A stretch of 54,806 nt of DNA from Flavobacterium hercynium (GCF_002217285.1 NZ_MUGW01000001.1:1-54806); one strand, 5' to 3'; positions 33,382 to 41,924 are shown, counted from the stretch's first letter. The notes: generated by a model from the sequence alone, not told the origin. A program made the numbers and translations.

Positions 33382-34197
33382 ATGAGTTCTTTACAAACTA
33401 TAATTGAACAAGCTTGGGAAAACAGAGCTTTATTACAAGAAACTACAACTACTGATGCTATCAGAGAAGTTATAGAATTAGTAGACACAGGAAAATTACG
33501 TGTTGCAGAACCAGTTGGTGATGGATGGCAGGTAAACGAATGGGTTAAGAAAGCAGTTGTTATGTATTTCCCAATTCAAAAAATGGAAACATTAGAATCT
33601 GGTATCTTTGAATATCACGATAAAATGTTACTTAAAAAAGGTTATGCTGAAAAAGGAATTCGTGTAGTACCAAATGCTGTTGCACGTTACGGAGCTTATA
33701 TATCCAGTGGTGTTATTTTGATGCCTAGTTATGTAAATATTGGTGCTTATGTTGACGAAGGTACAATGGTAGATACTTGGGCAACTGTTGGTAGCTGTGC
33801 TCAAATTGGTAAAAACGTTCACTTAAGCGGTGGTGTAGGAATTGGTGGCGTTCTGGAGCCTTTACAAGCTGCTCCTGTAATTATTGAAGACGGTGCTTTT
33901 ATTGGTTCTCGTTGTATCGTAGTAGAAGGTGTACATGTAGGTAAAGAGGCTGTTCTTGGTGCAAATGTTTGCTTGACTGCTTCTACAAAAATTATAGATG
34001 TAACGGGTGACGAACCTGTTGAAATGAAAGGTTTTGTTCCTGCTCGTTCAGTAGTAATTCCTGGAAGTTATACTAAGAAGTTTGCTGCAGGTGAGTTTCA
34101 GGTTCCATGTGCTTTAATTATTGGTACTCGTAAACCTTCGACAGATTTAAAAACTTCACTAAACAATGCACTTCGTGAATACGATGTAGCGGTATAA
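33382..34197 (+). CDS. dapD: 2,3,4,5-tetrahydropyridine-2,6-dicarboxylate N-succinyltransferase
   Basis: The 271-aa protein has an N-terminal helical domain and a left-handed beta-helix from about residue 100 (GVILMPSYVNIGAYV, then TWATVGSCAQIGKNVHLSGG, then GAFIGSRCIVVEGVHVG). This is the usual DapD arrangement. It uses succinyl-CoA in the lysine and diaminopimelate pathway, which supplies peptidoglycan cross-links. The start is fixed by the -7 box. Two glycosyltransferase genes follow on the same strand after 36 bases and may be read through, although they are functionally unrelated. Confidence 0.95.
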   Translation: MSSLQTIIEQAWENRALLQETTTTDAIREVIELVDTGKLRVAEPVGDGWQVNEWVKKAVVMYFPIQKMETLESGIFEYHDKMLLKKGYAEKGIRVVPNAVARYGAYISSGVILMPSYVNIGAYVDEGTMVDTWATVGSCAQIGKNVHLSGGVGIGGVLEPLQAAPVIIEDGAFIGSRCIVVEGVHVGKEAVLGANVCLTASTKIIDVTGDEPVEMKGFVPARSVVIPGSYTKKFAAGEFQVPCALIIGTRKPSTDLKTSLNNALREYDVAV

Positions 34198-34233
34198 TTC
34201 GTTTTCTTTTAAAAATCTTTATAAAAAATTCTA

Positions 34234-35214
34234 TTGGATATTTCAATAATTATTGTCAATTACCGCGGATGGAAAGCATTAGATGAATGCTTAGAATCTA
34301 TTAATATAATTGTTTCGAAAACATTCTCATTCGAAGTTATCATTGTAGATAATTTTTCTAATGACGGACAATTTTCAGTTTTTAAGCAAAAATATTCCAA
34401 GTTTACATTTATAGAAAATTCTGGAAATAATGGTTTCTCAAATGGTTGCAACTTTGGTGCAAGTTTTGCTACGGGAAACCATTTCCTTTTTTTAAATCCA
34501 GATACAAAACTTACTTTTGAAGCCCTGGAAACTTTATTACAAGAAGCTGTTTCGCATCCTGAAATTGGAATTTTGTCTTGTTTGCAAATCAATGAGAATA
34601 ACGTTTTTTACAAACAGAATAACTTATTTCCAGCTTTAGGACGCTTTTTCGGAATCACAAGATCTCTTTCCAGAAAGTTGAATAAAGCAAAACTGGATAA
34701 ACGTTTTAACAATACTAATGATTTATTTTACCCGGATTGGGTAACCGGAGCAGTCATTTTTATAAGCCGAAAATGGTTTGACAAAATTAAAGGCTGGAAC
34801 GAAGATTACTGGTTATATTTTGAAGATGTCGATCTTTGCAAAAAGGTTTTTGATAATGACGGAAAAGTTGCTGTTACTCGAAAAGCTACTATTTTTCATC
34901 AACACGGAGGCGCATCCCGATTAAATGTCAACACAAAAGCACTTACAAAAACGGAAGTCATAATCTCTAAACACGTTTATATTAGCAATCAATTTTCGAC
35001 AGGAATACAATTTTACCTACACAGTTTATTGATTTTAGGAGTATTTGTGGAGAAAATAATTCTGACCCTTTTAAGTCTTTTTTTATTTTTCATACCAAAA
35101 TTAAAAGTAAATCGATTGATGCTTAAAAATTTATCCGTTTATTATTTTAATGCCATACAGAAGCAAACCTGGATTAGTCCCCGCGCAATGAATTACTTAA
35201 AAATAAAATCGTAA
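34234..35214 (+). CDS. Family 2 glycosyltransferase (rhamnosyltransferase-like), TTG start
   Basis: The 326-aa protein starts at a TTG codon, which gives the standard GT-A opening DISIIIVNYRGWKALDECL. The nucleotide-sugar aspartate is in VIIVDNFSNDG, the DxD-type motif is in HFLFLNPDTK, and WLYFEDVDLCKKV near residue 200 marks the subgroup that includes rhamnosyl- and related polysaccharide transferases. One or two hydrophobic helices near 255-295 suggest membrane association. It probably acts in surface polysaccharide or LPS synthesis. There is no ATG near the start. It may be co-transcribed with dapD (36-base gap). Confidence 0.85.
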   Translation: MDISIIIVNYRGWKALDECLESINIIVSKTFSFEVIIVDNFSNDGQFSVFKQKYSKFTFIENSGNNGFSNGCNFGASFATGNHFLFLNPDTKLTFEALETLLQEAVSHPEIGILSCLQINENNVFYKQNNLFPALGRFFGITRSLSRKLNKAKLDKRFNNTNDLFYPDWVTGAVIFISRKWFDKIKGWNEDYWLYFEDVDLCKKVFDNDGKVAVTRKATIFHQHGGASRLNVNTKALTKTEVIISKHVYISNQFSTGIQFYLHSLLILGVFVEKIILTLLSLFLFFIPKLKVNRLMLKNLSVYYFNAIQKQTWISPRAMNYLKIKS

Positions 35215-35272
35215 ATTTTATAAAAAAAATTAATTTTACTTTCAAAAAAAAACAATCTTTAAATACTACCTA

Positions 35273-36034
35273 ATGTCAACTAATAACACAAAACTATCTA
35301 TATTAATTTTAACCTACAACGAAGAGCGTTATATTGGTAAATTATTAGAAGAAATAGAATTTGTAGATGAAATAATCGTTGTTGACTCTTACAGTACAGA
35401 TAAAACAATTGAAATCGTAAAATCATTTTCGCATGTAAAATTGATTCAAAACAAATTTAAAAATTATGCCGATCAAAGAAATTTTGCGATTAATAATTCC
35501 AAAAATGACTGGATACTCTTTCTAGATGCAGATGAAAGACTTACACCTAAATTAAAGCTAGAAATTGTTGATTTATTAAAAACTGGTCCTACTGCTCAAG
35601 CTTATTCTATGCCAAGAGTTTTTATGTTTAAGGAGAAAGCCATGCGTTTTACAGGTACACAATCAGATATGGTATTACGCCTTTTTGATAAAACCAAATG
35701 CCAGTATCAAGCCGATAAATTAGTACATGAAAAATTAGAAATAAACGGAAAAGAAGCCACCTTAAAAAACAAAATGATTCATTATACCTATTATGATTAT
35801 TTTATTTTTAAGAAAAAAGTAGCCTCTTATGGAAGATTGAAAGCGCAAGAAAAAAACCTAAAAGGAAAAAAATACAGTCTAATCATGCATGTTTTTCATC
35901 CTATTTTTACTTTTGTAAGCTATTATATTTTAAAACTTGGGTTTCTTGATGGTTATCGAGGCATTGTGTTGTCGTACTTATTTGCGTACAGTGTTTATGC
36001 TCGCTACGTTGAACTTAAAAAATTACAACGATAA
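35273..36034 (+). CDS. Family 2 glycosyltransferase, WaaE/KdtX-like
   Basis: The 253-aa protein matches the WaaE/KdtX-type of LPS core glycosyltransferases. It has KLSILILTYNEERYIGKLL, then FVDEIIVVDSYSTDKT, then YADQRNFAINN, then WILFLDADERLTP with the DxD motif. C-terminal hydrophobic segments (IMHVFHPIFTFVSYYIL) suggest membrane contact. It likely adds a sugar to the LPS core or a related glycan. It follows the previous transferase after 58 bases, and TAATTTTA near 35231 is a possible separate -7 box. Confidence 0.85.
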   Translation: MSTNNTKLSILILTYNEERYIGKLLEEIEFVDEIIVVDSYSTDKTIEIVKSFSHVKLIQNKFKNYADQRNFAINNSKNDWILFLDADERLTPKLKLEIVDLLKTGPTAQAYSMPRVFMFKEKAMRFTGTQSDMVLRLFDKTKCQYQADKLVHEKLEINGKEATLKNKMIHYTYYDYFIFKKKVASYGRLKAQEKNLKGKKYSLIMHVFHPIFTFVSYYILKLGFLDGYRGIVLSYLFAYSVYARYVELKKLQR

Positions 36035-36042
36035 ATTAATTA

Positions 36043-37008
36043 TTAATCGTCTATAAATACTTTTTTAAATTTATCCATAATTTTAATTGGTGAATACTCT
36101 TTTGAGTAAGCATCATAATCCTTTGCAGGATTAGGGGTAAAATTTTCAATAACAGAGGTTAAATCTTCTTTATTTTGATAAAGTATTGCTTTATCACCTA
36201 ATATCTCAATATGCGATTTTTCTTTTGAATTTGCCCAAGTGACAATAGGTTTATTCGAAATTGAAAATTCTCCAATAGCTATACCAAAACTTTCTCCTTG
36301 TTTTCGGGCATGCAAATAAGCATCACAGGTATTTATAAACTTAGCTTTGTAAATTTCATCAACCGTTGAAGGTAAAAATATAATATTTTTATAAGGTCTG
36401 AATATATTTCTAAAAACAAAAGAATTGGTACCTAAAAATAAAAAATAAATATCTTTTCTTTTTCTGGATATTTGTTTCACTACCGATTTAACAAAGGAAA
36501 TATCAAATGTTTTATCCCCTCCATGACGTCCAAAAACTATGGCATCCTCTGGTATATTTAGTTCTTTACGCAAATTGAAATCAGTTTTTTCAACATGTAT
36601 CATATGGGGTACAAAAGGAGAAGCACCATTTGTCATTTCTTGCGAAAGCCATTCAGAAACATAAGCATAAACATCTCCGTGTGGCTCATAATTTTTAAAA
36701 ACAGCATGAATTACGGTCTTGCAGTTTGAAACTTCTACACCATCTTTTTTTCCTGATTTTATAGCATAGAAAATATCTGCTTTTTCATTATCTACAATTT
36801 TTTCTAATTCGGATATTTCACTATAATCAATTACTTTGAATTTTTTCCTAAATCTTTCTACTGCAGAATCATAGTTGTGCTTACTGTTTTTATTATATAA
36901 AATTATTGATTCATTATTCAATATTTCTTCATTGAAAAGAGCGTAATTATATACTGCGTTAGATGTTCCTCTATACGATAATTGATTTTCATGAAATATG
37001 ATTTTCAT
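36043..37008 (-). CDS. Glycosyltransferase, GT-B (GT4-like)
   Basis: The 321-aa protein has a GT-B plan. The N-terminal half begins MKIIFHENQLSYRGTSNAVY, close to the glycine-rich start of GT4 enzymes. The C-terminal half has IVFGRHGGDKTFD, YFLFLGTN, IIFLPSTVDEIYKAKF, ARKQGESFGIAIGEFSISNKPIVTW and LYQNKEDL. The QGESFGIAIGE segment is the nucleotide-sugar-binding E-x7-E region. The usual R/K pair of GT4 is not obvious, so activity or donor may differ. It shares direction with the upstream LpxL-like acyltransferase (36-base gap) and converges on the GT2 gene. Confidence 0.75.
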   Translation of the reverse strand: MKIIFHENQLSYRGTSNAVYNYALFNEEILNNESIILYNKNSKHNYDSAVERFRKKFKVIDYSEISELEKIVDNEKADIFYAIKSGKKDGVEVSNCKTVIHAVFKNYEPHGDVYAYVSEWLSQEMTNGASPFVPHMIHVEKTDFNLRKELNIPEDAIVFGRHGGDKTFDISFVKSVVKQISRKRKDIYFLFLGTNSFVFRNIFRPYKNIIFLPSTVDEIYKAKFINTCDAYLHARKQGESFGIAIGEFSISNKPIVTWANSKEKSHIEILGDKAILYQNKEDLTSVIENFTPNPAKDYDAYSKEYSPIKIMDKFKKVFIDD

Positions 37009-37044
37009 TTTAACTATTTTAATTAATTTTTACAATAAGGACAT

Positions 37045-37944
37045 CTATTTTTTAGGCTTTAAAAATTTTGGATTTCTATCCTTATGTTTCCAACGATTAT
37101 GAGTCCAAAAATAATATTCCGGAGCTTCCATAATCTGATCTTCTACTTTTCTTAAATACATATCTGTAATTCCAAAATTAGGAACTTCTTTTACGTTTGT
37201 AGAAATAATCTCAAATTCAGCCTCATAAAAACCTCTTTTTAATTTTTTAACTTTCAAAAAAATCACATTCATATCAAATTTTTTAGAAAGCATTTCTGCT
37301 CCAACATATACAGGAACTTCAATATCCATAAACTTTGTCCAATATGTATTTAATCTTACAATTGGAGATTGATCACTTGCAAAACCATATAAAGACTTAA
37401 TGTTTTTATGAAAATTATTATCAATCAGTAAAATAGACTTATCGATAGGAAGTAAATGAGCTTTAAATTTTGATCGTATTTTTCTAACTAAGTTGTCAAA
37501 ATATTTATTTTGAATAGGCTTATAAAGAGCATATCCTTCATATTCAATCTTAGAATTCATAGAGATAACCCACTCATAACTAGCATAATGCGAACACATC
37601 AAAGCAATACTTTTACCCTCTTTTTCAAGAGACTTGTAAACTTCCAGATTCTTAAAAACGAATCTTTTATCTATTTCTTTGTTAGAAATACCCATCGTTT
37701 TTATCATTTCCAAGAACATATCACATAAATGGCTGTATGATTTTTTTTCTATAACCAATCGTTCTTTTGCTGACAAATGAGGTAAAGCCAAAGCCAAATT
37801 CTCTCTAACCACTTTTTTTCTATACCCAAAAACATAGTATACAAAAAAGAAGACAAAATCAGACAAAATATAAAGAATTCGAAAAGGCAAAATCGATATT
37901 ATCAATAAAATTGGATAGGCTATCAGGTAAATTAAACGTTGCAT
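37045..37944 (-). CDS. Lipid A biosynthesis acyltransferase, LpxL/HtrB type
   Basis: The 299-aa protein has an N-terminal membrane anchor (about 5-35) and the acyltransferase core of the LpxL/LpxM family. The catalytic H-x4-E is in MCSHYASYEWVISM (near residue 117), GFASDQSP follows, and EAPEYYFWTHNRWKH is the C-terminal signature. It adds a secondary acyl chain to lipid A at the inner membrane. Bacteroidota usually carry one such enzyme. A consensus -7 box lies 22 bases upstream. The acyl donor is unknown. Confidence 0.88.
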   Translation of the reverse strand: MQRLIYLIAYPILLIISILPFRILYILSDFVFFFVYYVFGYRKKVVRENLALALPHLSAKERLVIEKKSYSHLCDMFLEMIKTMGISNKEIDKRFVFKNLEVYKSLEKEGKSIALMCSHYASYEWVISMNSKIEYEGYALYKPIQNKYFDNLVRKIRSKFKAHLLPIDKSILLIDNNFHKNIKSLYGFASDQSPIVRLNTYWTKFMDIEVPVYVGAEMLSKKFDMNVIFLKVKKLKRGFYEAEFEIISTNVKEVPNFGITDMYLRKVEDQIMEAPEYYFWTHNRWKHKDRNPKFLKPKK

Positions 37945-37965
37945 TTTTTATATTTATTTTATTTG

Positions 37966-37973
37966 CAAATATA
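37966..37973 (-). promoter_or_regulatory. -7 box of the LpxL-type gene
   Basis: TATATTTG on the minus strand, 22 bases before the ATG. It is divergent from the tsaC promoter. Confidence 0.65.
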
Positions 37974-38001
37974 ACTAAAAGTATATAATTAAACTTTGTA
38001 T

Positions 38002-38009
38002 TATCTTTG
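38002..38009 (+). promoter_or_regulatory. -7 box of tsaC
   Basis: TATCTTTG, 21 bases before the ATG at 38030. Confidence 0.65.
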
Positions 38010-38029
38010 CCAAAAATAATTTTATTAAA

Positions 38030-38596
38030 ATGGACATCAACGAAGAAGTACACAAAGCCTACGAAATCATTAAAGAAGGCGGAATTATTCTTTACCCTAC
38101 AGATACGGTTTGGGGAATTGGATGCGATGCTACAAATCCCGACGCTGTTGCTAAAATTTACAAACTGAAACAACGTGCAGAAACACAAAGTATGATTGTA
38201 TTGATGAATGGCGAAAAAATGATGTATAATGTTTTTAAGAATATTCCGGAAGTTGCCTGGCAAATTTTAGACCTTTCTGAGAAACCAACCACATTAATTC
38301 TTGATGATGCCCGAAATGTAGCTCCAAATATAATTGCTGCAGACAAATCATTGGGTGTTCGTATCGTAAAAGAACCATTTTGCTTTAAACTAATGGAGAG
38401 AATGAAAAAACCTTTGGTTTCTACTTCTGCAAACATTTCAGGACAACCTACACCAATTGCTTTCAAAGACATTAGTCCTGAAATCATAAAAGGAGTTGAT
38501 TATGTGGTAAAGTTAAATCAGGATAAAATAAACGGAAAATCTTCTACGATTATTAAACTAACAAACGATTCACAGGTAAAAGTGATACGTAAGTAA
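38030..38596 (+). CDS. tsaC: L-threonylcarbamoyladenylate synthase (TsaC/Sua5/YrdC)
   Basis: This is a single-domain YrdC protein of 188 aa. The signature GGIILYPTDTVWGIGCDAT (condensed: YPTDTVWGIGCD) lies near residue 20. IYKLKQRAE and LGVRIVKEPF follow, and LVSTSANISGQPTP closes the ATP and carbamoyl site. It makes threonylcarbamoyl-AMP from threonine, bicarbonate and ATP for the t6A37 tRNA modification. It lacks the extra C-terminal Sua5 domain. Own promoter; ends before a tandem repeat. Confidence 0.93.
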   Translation: MDINEEVHKAYEIIKEGGIILYPTDTVWGIGCDATNPDAVAKIYKLKQRAETQSMIVLMNGEKMMYNVFKNIPEVAWQILDLSEKPTTLILDDARNVAPNIIAADKSLGVRIVKEPFCFKLMERMKKPLVSTSANISGQPTPIAFKDISPEIIKGVDYVVKLNQDKINGKSSTIIKLTNDSQVKVIRK

Positions 38597-38748
38597 TTTT
38601 AGATTTCTGACTTTAGATTTTAGATTTTATCTCCGTGTCTTTTGTGTTTAAATTTCTAACTTTCAACTTTTGACTTTCAACTTTTGACTTTCAACTTTTG
38701 ACTTTCAACTTTTGACTTTTGACTTTTGACTTTCGCCTTTTGACTTTG
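38597..38748. repeat. TTTAGATTT words and heptanucleotide tandem array
   Basis: Positions 38600-38630 repeat the TTTAGATTT words of the window's first bases. From about 38660 to 38747 a tandem array alternates CTTTCAA and CTTTTGA heptads, about twelve in a row with few mismatches. It ends at the cysteine desulfurase stop codon. It differs in period from the octamer arrays elsewhere. No terminator hairpin for tsaC was seen here. Confidence 0.8.
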
Positions 38749-39873
38749 TTAAACGGTTTTTAAACTTTCTATCAGCCAGTCAATATCTTCTTTGGTATTG
38801 TAATGACTAAACGAAATTCGAAGATTAGGCAGTTTTAAATCTTGTTCCGAAAGCATTTCTTTTAAAACATGCGATGGTTTTATGCTTCCTGATTGGCAGG
38901 CACTTCCTCTTGAAACTGCAATACCTTTCATATCCAGACTAAATAACAACATCGCTGTTTTATCTTCTGAGAAAGGTAAAATAATGTTGATGATATTGTA
39001 AAAATCTTCTTTTGTACCATTGATTCTAAAACCGGGGAAATGCTTTTCAAGTTCCGCAATCAAATACATTTTTAAATCGGTTATGTATTTTCTCTCTTCC
39101 TCTAAATTTTCATACGAAAGTGACAATGCTTTTGCCATTCCCGCAATTTGATGAACTGCTTCCGTTCCGGCACGAAGTCCTTTTTCCTGTTCTCCTCCAA
39201 AAAACAAGGGCTGTAATCCCGAATTTTTTCGAACAAAAGCAAAACCAACTCCTTTTGGTCCGTGAAATTTATGAGCACTTGCTAAAATAAAATCAACATT
39301 TACTTTTTGCAAATCTATTTCCGTTTTTCCAACTGATTGTACAGTATCCGAATGAAATAAAGCACCATATTGTTTACAAATAACACTTACACGCTCTAAG
39401 TCTAATATCGTCCCCGTTTCATTGTTTACGTGCATTAAACTAACTATCGTCTTTTGTTCATCCGACAATAAATTTGACAAATGTGTTAAGTCAATACTTC
39501 CGTCAGCATTAATTTTTACATAATCAACCTGAATATCATATTCCTGCTCTAAAACAAGTACAGTATGCAAAACAGCGTGATGTTCTATTTTAGTCGTGAT
39601 AATTCGTGTTACCTTAAGATCCTTTACTGCCGATCTTAAAAGCCAATTATTAGCTTCTGTTCCTCCGGAAGTAAAAATAATTTCCTGAGCAGAACAATTG
39701 AAATGTTTCGCAATGCTTTTTCTGGAAAGTTCTAAAATTGTTTTTCCATTTCGTCCAAAACTATGTGTCGAAGATGGATTTCCAAAATCGTCTGTCATTA
39801 CTTTTGTGATTTCCTGAATTACTTCAGGTCGCATGGCAGTTGTAGAGGCGTTATCGAGGTATACTTTTTTCAT
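38749..39873 (-). CDS. Cysteine desulfurase (NifS/IscS-like)
   Basis: The 374-aa protein is a fold-type I PLP enzyme. The opening is KKVYLDNASTTAMRPEV, PLP Lys202 is in SAHKFHGPKGVG, and catalytic Cys326 is in SRGSACQSGS. The short active-site loop fits group I (NifS/IscS-like) enzymes. It releases sulfur from cysteine for Fe-S clusters or tRNA thiolation. No iscU or other Isc partner is adjacent, and Bacteroidota usually build clusters with Suf, so a role in thiolation or a dedicated pathway is possible. The start at 39873 is set by a -7 box ending five bases before it. A longer ORF from 39918 would start upstream of that box. Confidence 0.9.
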   Translation of the reverse strand: MKKVYLDNASTTAMRPEVIQEITKVMTDDFGNPSSTHSFGRNGKTILELSRKSIAKHFNCSAQEIIFTSGGTEANNWLLRSAVKDLKVTRIITTKIEHHAVLHTVLVLEQEYDIQVDYVKINADGSIDLTHLSNLLSDEQKTIVSLMHVNNETGTILDLERVSVICKQYGALFHSDTVQSVGKTEIDLQKVNVDFILASAHKFHGPKGVGFAFVRKNSGLQPLFFGGEQEKGLRAGTEAVHQIAGMAKALSLSYENLEEERKYITDLKMYLIAELEKHFPGFRINGTKEDFYNIINIILPFSEDKTAMLLFSLDMKGIAVSRGSACQSGSIKPSHVLKEMLSEQDLKLPNLRISFSHYNTKEDIDWLIESLKTV

Positions 39874-39878
39874 CGTGG

Positions 39879-39886
39879 CAAAGTTA
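39879..39886 (-). promoter_or_regulatory. -7 box of the cysteine desulfurase gene (near-leaderless)
   Basis: TAACTTTG on the minus strand ends only five bases before the ATG, so transcription should begin at, or within one or two bases of, the start codon. Confidence 0.6.
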
Positions 39887-39934
39887 TGAAATATCAATTG
39901 TCTATTCTTAAATATCAATTGCCAAATTTTTCAC

Positions 39935-39942
39935 TATTTTTG
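39935..39942 (+). promoter_or_regulatory. -7 box of the duplicated-domain lipoprotein
   Basis: TATTTTTG, 18 bases before the ATG at 39961. Confidence 0.6.
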
Positions 39943-39960
39943 ACCCAAATAAACTTTAAG

Positions 39961-40944
39961 ATGAAAAAATACGCAAGCTTACTATTATTTGCCCTAATGC
40001 TAAACGGATGCGATGATGGTGATTTAACTGTTGACACAATAGATTTTGAACAAGTTACCACATCTCAGGCCTGTTCTACTACAAATGAACTTATTTATAA
40101 ATTAAAAGGTCAGGAAGCATTATTAGTGCAGGTTCCGCTGGAGACTTTTGGTACAGATCCATCACTAATAGATGAACCGTATATTTTTGATATCAATAAC
40201 AGTACCTATCGTGTTGTTTACAGAGCATACAGTGGCACAATAGCAACTGCTAACATCTGTAATGCTATTCCTCCAACAACGCCTAATGTAACAGAAGAAT
40301 GGGTTGCTACTTCCGGAAAAATGGAAATTATAACGGTACCGGTTTACACTACCAACGAAACAACTGGAGCGACTAGAATTACGGCTTATAATCACAATAT
40401 TACGTTCAAAAATATAACATTCCAAAAACCAAGCGGCCCTCAAACGCAGGAGACTTTTATTTTTGGAGATTTTAAATCAACTATTGATACAGAGAACACT
40501 TTAGATTTAGCATTTGATGAGTCTGCAAGTCAATGTGCTGAATCAAAACAGATTTACAATTTTAACGCAAGTTCAGCAATTACTATTGATAACATAGCTG
40601 CTGACTTAGTTAAAAACGAAGCGACACCAGCAAACACTCCTAGAACAGGATTAATTGGTGAGACAACAAATAAACTGGCTTATAAAGTTTATACAGGAAA
40701 CGTTTTAAGTGACGCTGCTTTCTGTGGTACATTGCCAGCTTCAATAGTATTAAAAGAAACCTGGACCGGAGTTAACGGTGCAGAAAGCGTAAGCGGAATT
40801 ATAGAAGTAACAACAACTACTTTTACAGAAACATCATTCAAACATACTATTGTGCTTAAAAATGCTACACTCCGAAAAGGAAATAACACATTCAACTTAG
40901 GAAAAACTTTCTTAGTGGGAGAATTGGTTACGCAAACCAATTAA
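39961..40944 (+). CDS. Putative lipoprotein with two related beta-rich domains
   Basis: The 327-aa protein begins with a lipoprotein signal (YASLLLFALMLNGC) with the lipid cysteine near residue 18 followed by DD. Two copies of a domain of about 130 residues follow. Copy one has YRVVYRAYSG, then EEWVAT, then HNITFKNITFQKPSG. Copy two has KLAYKVYTGN, then ETWTGVNG, then HTIVLKNATLRKGNN. Each ends in a segment like FIFGDFKST / FLVGELVT. Each copy has two cysteines, at comparable places, that may form disulfides. I do not know the family. The start at 39961 follows the promoter, and an upstream ATG at 39763 is a long shadow of the neighbouring gene. Confidence 0.8.
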   Translation: MKKYASLLLFALMLNGCDDGDLTVDTIDFEQVTTSQACSTTNELIYKLKGQEALLVQVPLETFGTDPSLIDEPYIFDINNSTYRVVYRAYSGTIATANICNAIPPTTPNVTEEWVATSGKMEIITVPVYTTNETTGATRITAYNHNITFKNITFQKPSGPQTQETFIFGDFKSTIDTENTLDLAFDESASQCAESKQIYNFNASSAITIDNIAADLVKNEATPANTPRTGLIGETTNKLAYKVYTGNVLSDAAFCGTLPASIVLKETWTGVNGAESVSGIIEVTTTTFTETSFKHTIVLKNATLRKGNNTFNLGKTFLVGELVTQTN

Positions 40945-40957
40945 AACAAAAATCCAA

Positions 40958-41047
40958 TTCATTCTGTCTCTTTTACGGGCAGAATGAATCTTATATAAAA
41001 CGTCCGTTTTCTTTCTAATTTAAAATTAGCTTAGAAAACGGACGTTT
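40958..41047. terminator. Double hairpin terminator between lipoprotein and Smr genes
   Basis: A first 9-bp stem (40958-40966 with 40980-40988, TTCATTCTG/CAGAATGAA) is followed by a 15-bp stem (40998-41012 with 41033-41047, AAACGTCCGTTTTCT) with an inner CTAATTT/AAATTAG pairing. TTTTTT follows after a few bases on the plus strand. It probably serves both converging genes. Confidence 0.75.
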
Positions 41048-41092
41048 AATTTTTTGTTTTATTTCAAGCATTATTTTACACTTGAAATTGTT

Positions 41093-41644
41093 TTACTTGT
41101 TGTTTTGTCTAAAGTAAACTTCTGTTGCTCCCAAGCCATATTTTTGATAATTGGCGTCCTGAAAATCTACTCCGTCATAACGTCCTAATAAAAAATCAAG
41201 TTCTGCCTTTAAGATTCCTTCGCCGACACCATGAATAAAAACAATTTTTGGAATACGATTTCGAATCGCAAACTCAATATGTCGTTGTGCTGTTTCGGTT
41301 TGCAACGTCAGGATATCATAATTGGACATACCGCGTTTGTTAGGAACCAGTTTTTCGATATGCAAATCAAATTCCGGAGCCGAGACTTCGCGTTTGTCTT
41401 TCTTTTCTTTTACAAAACTTCTTGCTTTTGGTTCTGTTTTTTCTTTGGTAATTTCATCAACGTTAATTCTCTTAATAGAATTCATCAAACTACCTGAATC
41501 TTGTATTTTAAGTAATTCATTGACCTGAAACGTCATCGTGAATCCATCCTCTGTTTCAATTAAAACGTCATTGTTCTTAACTGAAATAACTACTCCGTTT
41601 ATGGCTTCGTCTAAAACAGAAACCTTATCTCCTTTAGTCAACAT
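41093..41644 (-). CDS. Smr domain protein (MutS2-like C-terminal domain)
   Basis: The 183-aa protein has an N-terminal beta-rich part with KGDKVSVLDEAINGVVIS. A lysine-rich linker follows, and then a C-terminal Smr domain (DLHIEKLVPNKRGMS, later FIHGVGEGILKAELDFLLG). The DLH and HGxGxG motifs are those of active Smr nucleases. Free-standing Smr proteins nick DNA or cleave RNA, for example in rescue of collided ribosomes; which applies here is unknown. The start is at 41644; 14 more codons upstream belong to a lysine-rich run inside the preceding gene. It overlaps the 61-aa gene by 11 bases, implying translational coupling. Confidence 0.85.
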   Translation of the reverse strand: MLTKGDKVSVLDEAINGVVISVKNNDVLIETEDGFTMTFQVNELLKIQDSGSLMNSIKRINVDEITKEKTEPKARSFVKEKKDKREVSAPEFDLHIEKLVPNKRGMSNYDILTLQTETAQRHIEFAIRNRIPKIVFIHGVGEGILKAELDFLLGRYDGVDFQDANYQKYGLGATEVYFRQNNK

Positions 41645-41819
41645 CCTGTTCTTCTTTATCTTGATTTTTACTTGGTGTTTTTGCACTTAGCTGCATCATT
41701 CCATACATGAAAACTACAATTGCAATTACCATGATATAAATATTCTTCTCTGCAGCAACCTGCTGATATAAGGCAACCGAAATTGCCAATAGCATTATTA
41801 TTATTTTAAAAGCTTTCAT
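41634..41819 (-). CDS. Small two-helix membrane protein upstream of the Smr gene
   Basis: The 61-aa protein has two hydrophobic helices (AFKIIIMLLAISVALY and IYIMVIAIVVFMYGMMQL) and a charged tail (KTPSKNQDKEEQDVD). It is the first gene of a two-gene operon with the Smr protein and overlaps its start. A consensus -7 box lies 20 bases upstream. I cannot name the family. Confidence 0.75.
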   Translation of the reverse strand: MKAFKIIIMLLAISVALYQQVAAEKNIYIMVIAIVVFMYGMMQLSAKTPSKNQDKEEQDVD

Positions 41820-41839
41820 ATTTATTTGCTATAAAAGCC

Positions 41840-41847
41840 CAAAAGTA
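41840..41847 (-). promoter_or_regulatory. -7 box of the small membrane protein-Smr operon
   Basis: TACTTTTG on the minus strand, 20 bases before the ATG at 41819. Confidence 0.6.
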
Positions 41848-41924
41848 AGAAACTTTAAAATAGGAGTTCTCACCTATTGAAATCTTATTGAATATTTTTT
41901 TGTAAAATTGTAAAAACAAAACCT

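Noticed and set aside
39763..39960. Longer lipoprotein reading frame starting at 39763
   Set aside because: It overlaps the cysteine desulfurase gene and its promoter. The signal peptide starts at 39961.
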